DNA from: CAVPDE01 sp963702565
GTDB taxonomy: Bacteria > Desulfobacterota > DSM-4660 > Desulfatiglandales > HGW-15
Direction of reading: 5' to 3'
Length of the DNA stretch: 64,000 bases
Assembly (NCBI GenBank): GCA_963702565.1
Contig: CAVPDE010000013.1
Coordinates: 90,674-154,673, forward strand
A program made the translations under genes and the position numbers. The notes beneath the pieces were generated by a model that saw only the letters and a program-made list of their open reading frames with translations, had not been told where the DNA came from and ran no database searches. Below are positions 17,478 to 26,106 of this stretch, piece after piece; position 1 is the first letter of the stretch; each line of letters starts with the position of its first letter.

Positions 17478-17534
17478 AATCCTAAGCTGAGAATTGTTTC
17501 CGGCTTATGGAGACGGTGGCCGTGGGGCGCCCCG

Positions 17535-18272
17535 CTACGCAGCCTCCTCCCGTTTGAGGATCTCTCCTCTGGCGCTGATCACGACCTCTTCCATCGGGAC
17601 ACTCTTTCCGGCCAACTCCATCCCTCGTTTGACAATCTTCGGCAGGGCGGAGCAGCAGGGCACTTCCATGTCCAGCACGGTGACGCTCTTGATGTTGGCG
17701 GATCGGAAGATATCCGTGAACTTGTCCACATACCCCTGCACATCGTCGAACTTGGGACAGCCGACCATCACCGCCTTCCCCTTCAGAAAATCCCTGTGAA
17801 AATTGGGATAGGCCACCGGAGCGCAGTCTGCCGCCACCAGGAGGTTGGCTCCCTTCAGGAACGGCGCCGTGGGAGGCACCAACCTGATCTGCACAGGCCA
17901 GTGCGAAAGGGCGGAAGCCTGGAGTGTGGGGACTTCCTCGCCCAGCGGTTTTGCAGCGAAAGTCTGCAGCTTTGCCGACGGACAACCATGAGCCATGGGA
18001 ATTCCTTGCGCCGGTTTTTCTTTTTCCCTGGCTGAAAGATGCTCTTCTACAGCCTTTTCGTCAAACTCCTCAGCCTCGCGTTCCTCGACGGTGAGTGCCC
18101 CCTTGGGGCATTCTCTCAGGCAGGCGCCCAGACCGTCGCAGTATTTCTCCGCCACGACCCTCGCCTTCCCGTCCACGACCTCGATCGCCCCTTCCGCGCA
18201 TGAAGGCACACAAACCCCGCATCCGTCGCACAACTCATCGTCGATTTTTATGATCTTCCGGTTAGCTTTCAT
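17535..18272 (-). CDS. 4Fe-4S ferredoxin-domain iron-sulfur protein
   Basis: 245 aa. N-terminal pair of ferredoxin motifs: CDGCGVCVPSC (complete) and CDGLGACLRECP, in which the second Cys is Leu, as is typical of this family. The C-terminal ~130 residues contain further cysteines (AADCAPVAYPNF, VGCPKFDD, EVPCCSAL) that may bind a metal. Gene order with the zinc-ribbon HD protein and Hcp suggests electron transfer in nitrosative-stress defence. The palindromic element at 18352-18472 follows upstream. Confidence 0.82.
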   Translation of the reverse strand: MKANRKIIKIDDELCDGCGVCVPSCAEGAIEVVDGKARVVAEKYCDGLGACLRECPKGALTVEEREAEEFDEKAVEEHLSAREKEKPAQGIPMAHGCPSAKLQTFAAKPLGEEVPTLQASALSHWPVQIRLVPPTAPFLKGANLLVAADCAPVAYPNFHRDFLKGKAVMVGCPKFDDVQGYVDKFTDIFRSANIKSVTVLDMEVPCCSALPKIVKRGMELAGKSVPMEEVVISARGEILKREEAA

Positions 18273-18351
18273 GGTTTTCTCCTTTTTATCAACAGCCCTC
18301 CGTATCGTGTCTCAGCCGCTCAGCAGGATGTCGCAAAAGACCCTGCTTGCA

Positions 18352-18472
18352 GGTTGCTCAAAAACGGCCAGATACAAGGCGCCTGAAATCCCGAGGAATG
18401 AGACGTACAGTCCAGTACGTCGCAGTGACGAGGGATGAAGGCAACGACGTAGATGGGCGTTTTTGAGCAACC
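18352..18472. repeat. MITE-like palindromic element, copy 2
   Basis: 121 bp from GGTTGCTCAAAAACGG to CGTTTTTGAGCAACC, inverted terminal repeats of about 15 bp, with central GACGTAC-N6-GTACGTC palindrome. It matches copy 1 at 3638-3805 minus the ~45-bp insert. It ends two bases from the stop codon of the HD protein gene. Confidence 0.9.
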
Positions 18473-18474
18473 TG

Positions 18475-19215
18475 TCAGTGCGCTGCAGGCCGCAGCAAAA
18501 CTTCTTCCGCCACTTTCTTCCCGCTATCCGTCAGGAACGATTTCTCGAGTATCCTTCCCAGTTCCTCTGCTCCCATGGGGCTCTCATTATGGCTCTCTTC
18601 AAGGTTGGTGATCAAATCCGCATCGTAAAGGCACTTGAAGTTGGTGGTTTCCTCAAGCCTCGGATGATGGTGGTGCCCAACGATGTCGCACACTTCATCG
18701 ATCAGCTCAGCCTTGGCAGCCAGCCTCTCCAGCATGTCCCTGGCAATAGGCGGGCCTTCCTCCTCCTGATAGTGCGCAGCCGTGCTCTGGTATTTGCGTT
18801 CCGCTTCCTTGATTCCAATATCATGGAGGTAGGCTGCGGTCAGAATCACCGCAAGATTTCCTCTTTCCTGTTTCCCGATTTTGTCCGCGTACCTCGCCAC
18901 GCGGCTTGCGTGGCCGATTCGCTTGAAGTCGTTTTTGAAATAGCGTTTCATCTCGATCGCCACGCGGTCCTTGAGGAGGTCCTCCTTCTGGGCGATCAAC
19001 TCAGGAGGAAGGTTTCCAATGCACTGTTCCGCATACTGGCAGTAGGAGGCACACCCGAAGTCCAAGCCCGGATTCAGGAACTTGTGACCGCACTTGCCGC
19101 AGCGCCGCATCGAGTCGTCCTTGAAGAACTCCACCTCCGCACCGCATTTCGGACACTTGGTTTCGAAAATGGCGCCCGGTTTCCAATATTGACTGTCCTG
19201 ACCAGGGCATTTCAT
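18475..19215 (-). CDS. Zinc-ribbon HD-domain phosphohydrolase
   Basis: 246 aa: N-terminal zinc ribbon (CPKCG and CGKCG) and extra cysteines (FGCASYCQYAEQC), followed by an HD domain with HASRVARYAD and YLHDIGIKEAE, ending in HHHHPRLEE and DADLI. Metal-dependent phosphohydrolase, substrate unknown. It lies between the Fe-S protein gene and hcp and is likely co-expressed with them. Confidence 0.82.
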   Translation of the reverse strand: MKCPGQDSQYWKPGAIFETKCPKCGAEVEFFKDDSMRRCGKCGHKFLNPGLDFGCASYCQYAEQCIGNLPPELIAQKEDLLKDRVAIEMKRYFKNDFKRIGHASRVARYADKIGKQERGNLAVILTAAYLHDIGIKEAERKYQSTAAHYQEEEGPPIARDMLERLAAKAELIDEVCDIVGHHHHPRLEETTNFKCLYDADLITNLEESHNESPMGAEELGRILEKSFLTDSGKKVAEEVLLRPAAH

Positions 19216-19237
19216 GTCGCCTTTCTCCTCTCACTCA

Positions 19238-19283
19238 CCCCCACCCCTACCCTCCCCCGTCAAGGGGGAGGGATGATGAGGGG
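19238..19283. repeat. GC-rich palindromic hairpin
   Basis: ACCCCTACCCTCCCCC with the mirrored GGGGGAGGGATGATGAGGGG around CGTCAA, in the short gap between hcp and the HD gene. Similar in style to the 45-bp palindromes elsewhere in the window, though not the same sequence. Confidence 0.6.
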
Positions 19284-19310
19284 TTTTACTCTGTACGCTG
19301 TCTGAGACAC

Positions 19311-20939
19311 CTATCCCAAAATCGCCTTCAGGTCCGCCTCAGGGGTGCTGATGGGCATAATGTTGAAGTTTTTCACCAGCACGTCCAGAACGTTCGGTGT
19401 AATGAAAGCCGGCAGACTGGGCCCTAACCGGATGTTCTTGATCCCGAGGTGGAGCAGGGTCAACAGAATCGCACAGGCCTTCTGCTCATACCAGGACAGG
19501 ATCATGGACAGGGGCAGTTCGTTCACACCCACGCCAAAGGCCTTGGACAGGGCCACGGCGATCTGGATCGCCGAGTAGGCGTCATTGCACTGTCCCACAT
19601 CCAGGAGCCTCGGAATCCCCCCGATGTCTCCCAGGTCTTTATCGAAGAATCGGAACTTGCCGCAGGCCAGAGTCAGGACCACGGAGTCCTTGGGCACTTT
19701 TTCCACGAACTCGGTGTAGTAGTTCCTTCCGGGCTTTGCGCCGTCGCAACCGGCAACCAGGAAGAAATGCTTGATGGCGCCGCCCTTAACGGCTGCAATC
19801 ACTTTGTCCGCCACGCTCATGACCGTGTTCCGGCCGAAACCGCACGTTACGGATTTACCGTTGCTGTCTGCCGTGAAGCCCGGCATTTCGAGCGCCTTCT
19901 TAATGACAGGGCTGAAGTCTTTATTGTCAACATGCTTCACTCCGGGCCAGCCGACCAATCCTGTGGTAAAGATGTGGTCCTGATAAGACCCCTGAGGTTT
20001 CTGGATACAGTTGGTGGTCATGAGGATCGCGCCGGGGAATTGGCCGAATTCCTTGATCTGGTTCTGCCAGGCTGTCCCGTAATGGCCGTAAAAGTGAGAA
20101 TACTTCTTCAGCTTGGGATAAGCATGGGTGGGCAGCATTTCCCCATGGGTGTAAACATTGATGCCTTTGCCTTCAGTTTGCTTCAGGATCGCTTCCATGT
20201 CCTTCAGGTCGTGGCCTGAAACCAGTATGGCCTTGCCCTTCTTGGCGCCGAGGGGCACCTTGGTGGGTACCGGATGACCGTAAGTCTCGGTGTTCCCTGC
20301 GTCGAGCAGTTCCATGGCCCTCAAGTTGGTTTCCCCGCATTTGAGAGCCAGCCCGACCCAGTCATTCAAGTTCAGGTTTTTGTTCAACATGGCGGCAAGG
20401 CCTTCATGGACATAAGCGTAGATCTTGTCGTCTTCCTTGCCGAGAATATGGGCATGATCGGCGTAGGCGCACACGCCCTTGATGCCGAATAGCGTCGTGT
20501 GCTGGAGAGCCAGGATGTCCGGGTTGATCGTTGGGTCGGACTTCAGCCCCACGGACTCGCCCTGCTTGACCAGCCCTTCCAGAGTCGCTTCCGGCTTGAG
20601 CGTTGCAGGACCTTCAGGGAAATCAACTTTTCCACCGGCCGCTTTCACCTTTGCCTTGAGACCTTCTCTGAGTTGGACACAGCGTTCGATCAGCGGCTTG
20701 AACCGGTTAGGATCAAAGTTGACGTTCGTCAGGGTGGAGAATGCCGCCTTTACCGTGAAAACGTTGACCTCGTGATCATTGACACCCTTCTTGCGGCCTT
20801 CCACCGCATAAAGGGACAAACCCTTCAGCGCATAGACCAGCAAGTCCTGGAGCGCAGCCACATCCGACGGCTTCCCGCAAACACCGATCTTGGTGCAACC
20901 TTCGCCTTTTGCCGTTTGTTCACACTGATAACAAAACAT
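19311..20939 (-). CDS. hcp: Hydroxylamine reductase / hybrid cluster protein
   Basis: 542 aa. N-terminal cysteine motif MFCYQCEQTAKGEGCTKIGVCGK binds the 4Fe-4S cluster; the later regions carry the hybrid-cluster ligands, with HGEMLPTHAYP, TNCIQKP, LACGKFR and VGQCND. In anaerobes Hcp reduces NO or hydroxylamine, protecting against nitrosative stress. An HcpR-like palindrome lies about 100 bp upstream. First gene of the minus-strand group with the HD and Fe-S proteins. Confidence 0.97.
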   Translation of the reverse strand: MFCYQCEQTAKGEGCTKIGVCGKPSDVAALQDLLVYALKGLSLYAVEGRKKGVNDHEVNVFTVKAAFSTLTNVNFDPNRFKPLIERCVQLREGLKAKVKAAGGKVDFPEGPATLKPEATLEGLVKQGESVGLKSDPTINPDILALQHTTLFGIKGVCAYADHAHILGKEDDKIYAYVHEGLAAMLNKNLNLNDWVGLALKCGETNLRAMELLDAGNTETYGHPVPTKVPLGAKKGKAILVSGHDLKDMEAILKQTEGKGINVYTHGEMLPTHAYPKLKKYSHFYGHYGTAWQNQIKEFGQFPGAILMTTNCIQKPQGSYQDHIFTTGLVGWPGVKHVDNKDFSPVIKKALEMPGFTADSNGKSVTCGFGRNTVMSVADKVIAAVKGGAIKHFFLVAGCDGAKPGRNYYTEFVEKVPKDSVVLTLACGKFRFFDKDLGDIGGIPRLLDVGQCNDAYSAIQIAVALSKAFGVGVNELPLSMILSWYEQKACAILLTLLHLGIKNIRLGPSLPAFITPNVLDVLVKNFNIMPISTPEADLKAILG

Positions 20940-21034
20940 AACTTTCTCCTTTCAATTAAATGTTTGGTTCAAAGTGAATCAGTGGTTTTCTTCATGGTTG
21001 AAAGGGAGTTTAGCGGGTGACCGAGACCTGTGCC

Positions 21035-21048
21035 TTGACTTAGGTCAA
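21035..21048. promoter_or_regulatory. HcpR-like CRP/FNR operator upstream of hcp
   Basis: TTGACTTAGGTCAA, a perfect TTGAC-N4-GTCAA dyad. This matches the published type of HcpR box in Desulfobacterota. A second copy is at 34093-34106 (TTGACCTAAGTCAA). No HcpR gene is in the window. Confidence 0.75.
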
Positions 21049-21116
21049 TAAACCTAAACTTTTTCATTTTTTTGCTGTTTCCTTTGTCCACCCTCTTCTG
21101 AGCCCTGCCATTTTCA

Positions 21117-21156
21117 CGCTCCCCCTCCCTCGATGGGAGGGGACAAAGGGGAGGGC
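21117..21156. repeat. GC-rich palindromic hairpin
   Basis: CTCCCCCTCCCTCGATGGGA followed by GGGGACAAAGGGGAGGGC, just downstream of copA (minus strand). Possible transcription-end hairpin; lacks a T tract. Confidence 0.45.
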
Positions 21157-21169
21157 ATGGTCTTGTCTG

Positions 21170-23617
21170 CTAATCAATCCTGGCTCGGTAAAGCCTCAGG
21201 CTGTTCGAGACCACGGTGATGCTGCTCAGGGCCATGGCAAAGGCCGCGAGAATCGGATGAAGTTGCCTCAGATAGGAAGGGAGAAATTCAAACGGAAAGA
21301 GAACACCCGCTGCCACAGGGATCAGGACCACGTTATAGAAGAAAGCCCAGAAAAGATTCTGCCGGATCGTGCGCATCGTTGCACGGCTCAGCTCAACCGC
21401 CCTGGGCACCCCTCTGAGGCTTCCACTCGCAAGGATCACGTCTCCCGTCTCAATGGCCACGTCCGTTCCTGTGCCGATGGCCATGCCCACATCGGCTTGA
21501 GCAAGAGCAGGAGCGTCATTGATGCCGTCTCCCACCATCCCGACTCGTTTCCCTTGTTCCTGAAACTCTCTTATCCTTGCCGACTTGTCCTCAGGCCGGA
21601 CCTCTGCAACCACCTCATCGATGTTCACCTCCGAGGCGATCGCCTCCGCGGTCCGGAAATTATCGCCTGTGAGCATCACGACTCGGATATTCTGCCTGTG
21701 AAGAGATTCGATCGCATCCTTTGACTCGGGCTTTACCCGATCCGCGACAGCCATAAGGCCTGCGATTTTGTTCTCCACGGCAATGACCACGACGCTCTTG
21801 CCCTGGTTCTGAAGCAATGAAAGTTCTTGCGCGAGTGGGCCGAGGTCCAAGCCCATCTCCATAAACCAACCCGGCTTTCCCGCTAGAACTTCACGGCCGT
21901 CCACGGCTGCACTGATGCCGAGGCCTCTCGAAGCTTTGAAAGACTTAGGCTCCAGAAGGGAGAGCCCTCGCCTGGTCGCTTCAGCCACGATCGCCCGTCC
22001 CAGAGGGTGCTCCGAACCTCTTTCTGCGGAAGCGGCCAGCCTCAGGAATTCGTTTTCGTTGGCGAAGTTTCCATCCAGGCAAACCACATCAACCACCGCA
22101 GGTTTGCCGACGGTGATGGTCCCTGTTTTATCCAGAACAACGGTGTCGAGTTTAGAGGCCAGTTCCAGCGCCTCGCTGTTTTTGAAAAGCACGCCCCTTT
22201 CGGCGCCCTTGCCCGTTCCGGCCATGATGGCCGTAGGGGTGGCTAGTCCCAGAGCACAGGGGCAAGCGATCACCAGCACCGCCACCAGACGAATCATGGC
22301 AGGCACAAACTCTCCGACCATCAACCACCAGAGGATGAAGGTGAGCAGAGCGATGCCGATCACGCCGGGTACGAAAACCGCCGCCACCCTGTCTGCCAGG
22401 GCCTGCACAGGGGCTTTGCTGCCCTGCGCTTCTTGCACCATCCGTATGATTCTGGCGAGGGCAGTATCCATGCCCACTTTCCTGGCCTCAATTCTCAGGC
22501 GCCCCTCGCCATTGATGGTTCCTGCCGCAACAGAATCCCCGGCCTGCTTGTCCACGGGAATGGGCTCACCCGTGAGCATGGACTCATCAATGCTGGATTC
22601 GCCCTCAAGGATTGCCCCGTCCACCGGGAAGGCTTCACCGGGCCGAACGATGATTCGATCTCCAATTCTCACTTGAGAAACGGGGATCTCCTTTTCCCTG
22701 CCGTCCACCTCGATGAAAGCCGTTTTCGGACGAAGCTTCATCAGCTTTCGAATCGCGCCGCCTGTTCTTCCCTTTGTCCTGGCCTCCAGCATCTTGCCGA
22801 GCTTGATCAGGGTGATGATCACCGCGGAGGTCTCAAAGTAAACGTGGTGCCCGAACGCGGGAACGAGAAGTAGAGCCAAAGAGTAAATATAGGCCACAGA
22901 CGACCCCATGGCCACCAACACATCCATGTTGGCGCTCCGGTTTCTGAGGCTCTTGAAACCCCCGGAATAGTAATCCCACCCCGTGTAGAACTGTACGGGG
23001 GTCGCGAGCACCAGGAAAAGCCAGTTGACCCATGGGGCGTGCGCCCAGGCACCGAGGAGCCCGAAATCCCTTCCCATGCTAAGGATGAACAGGGGAATGG
23101 TGAAAACGAGGCCCACCGCGAATTTTGCCGTCTGATCTTTGATCTCGGCGCGGCGGGCTTGAAGCTCCGCATCATCTCCTTCCAGGGTGTCGTCGGGTCG
23201 AATGGCGCCGTACCCGGCTCTTTCTATGGCCTGAATCATCTCATCGATGCCGGTGAGAGAAGGGATGTACTCGACGCTCGCCCTCTCCGAGGCGAAATTC
23301 ACTGACGCATTCACCACGCCCGGAACTTTCTTTTTCAAGGTTCTCTCAATCGTCATGGCGCAGTTGGCGCAAGTCATCCCGGTCACGGGAATGTCCACTG
23401 TTGTCTTGGCCACACCATACCCTGCATCCTGGATCTTCTCGACAAGCTTCTCGACTTGGACTAGATCCGGATCGAAAGAGAGCGACGCCTGTTCCGTGGC
23501 GAAATTCACGCTTGCGGCCTTTACGCCCGGAAGCTTTTTCACGGTCCTTTCAATGGCCAGGGCGCAGTTGGCGCAGCTCATCCCTGTGACGGGTATGTGG
23601 ATGGTCTTGTCAGGCAT
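21170..23617 (-). CDS. copA: Copper-translocating P-type ATPase CopA
   Basis: 815 aa P1B-type ATPase. Two tandem heavy-metal domains at the N-terminus (MSCANCALAIE and MTCANCAMTIE), eight membrane helices, the transport motif ACPCALGLATPTA, DKTGTITVGKP phosphorylation site and GDGINDAPALAQADVGMAIG hinge. Pumps Cu(I) out of the cytoplasm. It is preceded by a small copper chaperone gene, 34 bp upstream. Confidence 0.97.
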   Translation of the reverse strand: MPDKTIHIPVTGMSCANCALAIERTVKKLPGVKAASVNFATEQASLSFDPDLVQVEKLVEKIQDAGYGVAKTTVDIPVTGMTCANCAMTIERTLKKKVPGVVNASVNFASERASVEYIPSLTGIDEMIQAIERAGYGAIRPDDTLEGDDAELQARRAEIKDQTAKFAVGLVFTIPLFILSMGRDFGLLGAWAHAPWVNWLFLVLATPVQFYTGWDYYSGGFKSLRNRSANMDVLVAMGSSVAYIYSLALLLVPAFGHHVYFETSAVIITLIKLGKMLEARTKGRTGGAIRKLMKLRPKTAFIEVDGREKEIPVSQVRIGDRIIVRPGEAFPVDGAILEGESSIDESMLTGEPIPVDKQAGDSVAAGTINGEGRLRIEARKVGMDTALARIIRMVQEAQGSKAPVQALADRVAAVFVPGVIGIALLTFILWWLMVGEFVPAMIRLVAVLVIACPCALGLATPTAIMAGTGKGAERGVLFKNSEALELASKLDTVVLDKTGTITVGKPAVVDVVCLDGNFANENEFLRLAASAERGSEHPLGRAIVAEATRRGLSLLEPKSFKASRGLGISAAVDGREVLAGKPGWFMEMGLDLGPLAQELSLLQNQGKSVVVIAVENKIAGLMAVADRVKPESKDAIESLHRQNIRVVMLTGDNFRTAEAIASEVNIDEVVAEVRPEDKSARIREFQEQGKRVGMVGDGINDAPALAQADVGMAIGTGTDVAIETGDVILASGSLRGVPRAVELSRATMRTIRQNLFWAFFYNVVLIPVAAGVLFPFEFLPSYLRQLHPILAAFAMALSSITVVSNSLRLYRARID

Positions 23618-23651
23618 GCCTCAGTCCAATACTTCTAACGATTTTTTCACT

Positions 23652-23858
23652 TCATCCGGCCGCCGGGAAGTTGATCTCTTTCAGAGTCGATTTGATCTTG
23701 TCCAAGGTGGCGGGCTGATTCCACTCCACGGTGATCTCCTTTTTCTGGGGGTCACCTTCCACCTTGGCGACTCCCGTGATCCCCCCCAGTTCCCTTTTAA
23801 TGGTCATGACACAGTGGCCGCAGCTGATATTCGGTACAGAAAGTTTCATGGTTTCCAT
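23652..23858 (-). CDS. CopZ-type copper chaperone
   Basis: 68 aa HMA domain with metal site ISCGHCVMTIKRELGGI. ATG 23858 follows AAGGAGGG; the longer in-frame extension to 23915 lacks support. It delivers Cu(I) to the CopA heavy-metal domains. The GHC in place of the usual ANC is common in such chaperones. Confidence 0.9.
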   Translation of the reverse strand: METMKLSVPNISCGHCVMTIKRELGGITGVAKVEGDPQKKEITVEWNQPATLDKIKSTLKEINFPAAG

Positions 23859-23982
23859 AGTGCTTCGCCCTCCTTTTTTATATTCAATTAGTAGTGATGA
23901 AATGCTATATGTCAACGCAAATACAGGGATTTAAGCTGGGCTTCTGTCAGAGAAGACCTCTTCACTTTTGCAGGAGGACTCC

Positions 23983-25182
23983 ATGGCCGCTCGATATCAA
24001 TTCAATCGCATGGAACTTGCCGGTGCCCTCGGGGATCTGGGCACGATTCTGCCTTTGGGCATAGGGATGATTGTCATCAATGGGCTCGATCCGCTGGCGC
24101 TATTCGCGTGTGTCGGCATCTATTACCTCTTTTCTGGATTCTATTTCGGAGTCACCATGCCTGTGGAGCCGATGAAGGTGATCGGCGCATACGCCATCGC
24201 CACGGGAATAGCAGCGCCCCAGATTTTTGCCGCCACCCTGATCAACGGCCTTTTCCTCCTTGTCGTCGGCGTGACCGGCGCAATGACTCTCATCGGCAAG
24301 TACACCCCGAAACCGGTCATCAGGGGCGTGCAGCTTTCTACCGGCGTGCTCCTCGTTTCACAGGGAGTGAAAATGATGCTCGGCAGTTCCCAGTTCCAGG
24401 TCATTCGTCGCGCCGCCGAACCCTATCTTTCGCTCCAGCACCTGGGCCCCCTGCCCATAGGGATTCTCATCGGGGTGGTGCTTGGGTTCCTGACTCTTCT
24501 TTTGCTCGACAACCGGAGGCTGCCTGCCGCTCTGGTGGTTGTTGTCATCGGTGTTTTTCTCGGTTTGATCCTGGGAACTCACGAGGGTCTGGACAAGCTG
24601 GTGCTGGGCGTAAACATCCCGCGATTGCTGCCTACCGGCATTCCCCCCTGGGCCGATTTCGCCACCTCACTCTTTGTTTTAGCCATTCCCCAATTGCCCA
24701 TGACCATCGGCAACTCCGTCATTGCCACCGGAGATTTGGCCAAAGAGTATTTCGGGAAGTCCTCCAAGAAAGTCACTTATCCTGCGATCTGCATGAGCCT
24801 CGCTACAGCAAATATCATGAGCTTTTTCTTTGGCGGGATGCCCATGTGCCACGGAGCAGGGGGATTGGCCTCGCGCTTTCGCTTTGGGGCGCGAACCGCC
24901 GGGTCCAACATCATCAGTGGGTTCCTTTTTCTCCTCCTTGCCCTGCTCTTAGGGAGTCATGCCCTCTCGGTGGTCTATCTTATCCCCATGTCGGCACTTG
25001 GCGTTCTCCTCGTTTTTGCCGGAAGCCAGCTTGCCCTCACCCTTCTCGACTTGAAGAGAAGGAAGGAATTGTTTGTTCCTCTCATGATGGTGGGGATCAC
25101 CCTTGCGTCCAACCTGGCCGTGGGTTTTATTGCGGGGATTGCGCTCGCCTATGCTCTGAAGTCGGAAAAGCTGACCATATAG
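23983..25182 (+). CDS. MOT1-type molybdate/sulfate transporter
   Basis: About 399 aa, 10-12 transmembrane segments, with the two conserved motifs of MOT1-like permeases: GALGDLGTILPLGIGM near the N-terminus and PMCHGAGGLASRFRFGART near residue 290. ATG 23983 follows AGGAGG. Divergent from the copper genes. Annotated as molybdate or sulfate uptake; the substrate cannot be decided by sequence alone. Confidence 0.8.
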   Translation: MAARYQFNRMELAGALGDLGTILPLGIGMIVINGLDPLALFACVGIYYLFSGFYFGVTMPVEPMKVIGAYAIATGIAAPQIFAATLINGLFLLVVGVTGAMTLIGKYTPKPVIRGVQLSTGVLLVSQGVKMMLGSSQFQVIRRAAEPYLSLQHLGPLPIGILIGVVLGFLTLLLLDNRRLPAALVVVVIGVFLGLILGTHEGLDKLVLGVNIPRLLPTGIPPWADFATSLFVLAIPQLPMTIGNSVIATGDLAKEYFGKSSKKVTYPAICMSLATANIMSFFFGGMPMCHGAGGLASRFRFGARTAGSNIISGFLFLLLALLLGSHALSVVYLIPMSALGVLLVFAGSQLALTLLDLKRRKELFVPLMMVGITLASNLAVGFIAGIALAYALKSEKLTI

Positions 25183-25223
25183 AAACTATGAAGGGGCGGA
25201 CGCTTGGTCAGCCCCTTCCATTC

Positions 25224-25268
25224 AAATCCCCCATCCCCCCTTTAGCAAAGGGGGGCGAGGGGGGATTT
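25224..25268. repeat. GC-rich palindromic repeat / bidirectional hairpin, copy 3
   Basis: 45-bp palindrome from AAATCCCCCATC to GGGGGGATTT with CTTTAGCAAAG core; almost identical to 625-669. It lies between the convergent MOT1 and ZraP genes and could terminate both. Confidence 0.8.
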
Positions 25269-25272
25269 TATA

Positions 25273-25797
25273 TTAGTTCCAGCAGGGTCCTCCACCTGGG
25301 CCGCGTCCCATTTCGCGTCCGTAACCCATGCCCATGCCACCGCCGCCAGGACCGCCGCCCTTCATCCCCCCGCGGCCCCAACCCATGCCGAAGCGAGCAT
25401 CAGGGTTAATCTTTCGCTCTTCGGCAAAGAGCTTGATTCTTTCCTGGCCCATCTTGCCTCTCAGATCGTTGATTTCTTTCTGAAGCGCCTTGGCTTTTTC
25501 CAAGTCCGGGTTGGACGTGTTCATAAGAATGTTGAGTTCAGAATGCTTGGCCACCATCTGGCTTCTCACAGCAGCCGTTTCGTCAAAAAACTTCTGATGA
25601 AGTTTGTCGAGTTGAGCCCGCTGTTCGTCCGTGAGCTTGTCGTCCAGTGCTGCATACCGAGGGCAGTTCGCCGGATCGCCCGGGCCATAACCCTGCATCA
25701 TCCGACCCCTTCCTGCTCCTGGACCTTGCGCAAGCACCGGGATAGCAATCGCCGCCACCAGTACCATGATTCCAATGACTGTTAATGCTCTCTTCAT
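25273..25797 (-). CDS. ZraP/Spy-family periplasmic metal-stress protein
   Basis: 174 aa: signal peptide (cleaved near VLAQ), a Spy/CpxP/ZraP helical region (LTDEQRAQLDKLHQKFFDETAAVRSQMVAKHSELN) and a Gly/Met-rich C-terminal tail likely to bind metal. Divergent from the sensor kinase gene as in E. coli zraP/zraSR. It has its own -24/-12 promoter at 25847-25861. Confidence 0.85.
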   Translation of the reverse strand: MKRALTVIGIMVLVAAIAIPVLAQGPGAGRGRMMQGYGPGDPANCPRYAALDDKLTDEQRAQLDKLHQKFFDETAAVRSQMVAKHSELNILMNTSNPDLEKAKALQKEINDLRGKMGQERIKLFAEERKINPDARFGMGWGRGGMKGGGPGGGGMGMGYGREMGRGPGGGPCWN

Positions 25798-25846
25798 TTC
25801 TTCTTACCTCCTCCAAGGAATTGTTTTCATATGCGCCTATGATAGA

Positions 25847-25861
25847 GCAAGGGCTGTGCCA
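25847..25861 (-). promoter_or_regulatory. Sigma-54 promoter for ZraP-like gene
   Basis: On the minus strand: TGGCACA-N4-TTGC; one mismatch to TGGCACG-N4-TTGC. The GG and GC doublets have the right spacing. Expected start about 35-40 bp before the gene. Confidence 0.8.
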
Positions 25862-25969
25862 GAGCTCCGGTTCTGATCGTAACTGCCTGACATCATGATT
25901 TAAAGTCGCCTCTACCTTCCTCTTTTAAAACCCTGAACTTGAAAGTTACCGCTGAATGTGGATAATAAT

Positions 25970-25996
25970 TACCCGTTTGCTTGCACTAAATGGGTA
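25970..25996. promoter_or_regulatory. Putative enhancer-binding site for the ZraR-like regulator
   Basis: Inverted repeat TACCCGTTT-N9-AAATGGGTA (one mismatch). It sits between the two divergent sigma-54 promoters at 25847-25861 and 26061-26076, where an activator would serve both. Binding protein inferred from position. Confidence 0.55.
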
Positions 25997-26060
25997 GAAA
26001 GTATCCAGCGTGATGGAATGGGCAGCCGCCTTCGTGCCGAGATCATTACAAAAAGCCATA

Positions 26061-26076
26061 TGGTACTTATCTTGCT
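26061..26076 (+). promoter_or_regulatory. Sigma-54 promoter for sensor kinase gene
   Basis: TGGTACT-N4-TTGCT at 26061-26076, with GG and GC at correct spacing; two mismatches in the -24 part. It lies about 30 bp before the kinase start at 26107. Confidence 0.6.
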
Positions 26077-26106
26077 TCAATGTGTTGATCTGTGGGAGCA
26101 TTCAAC

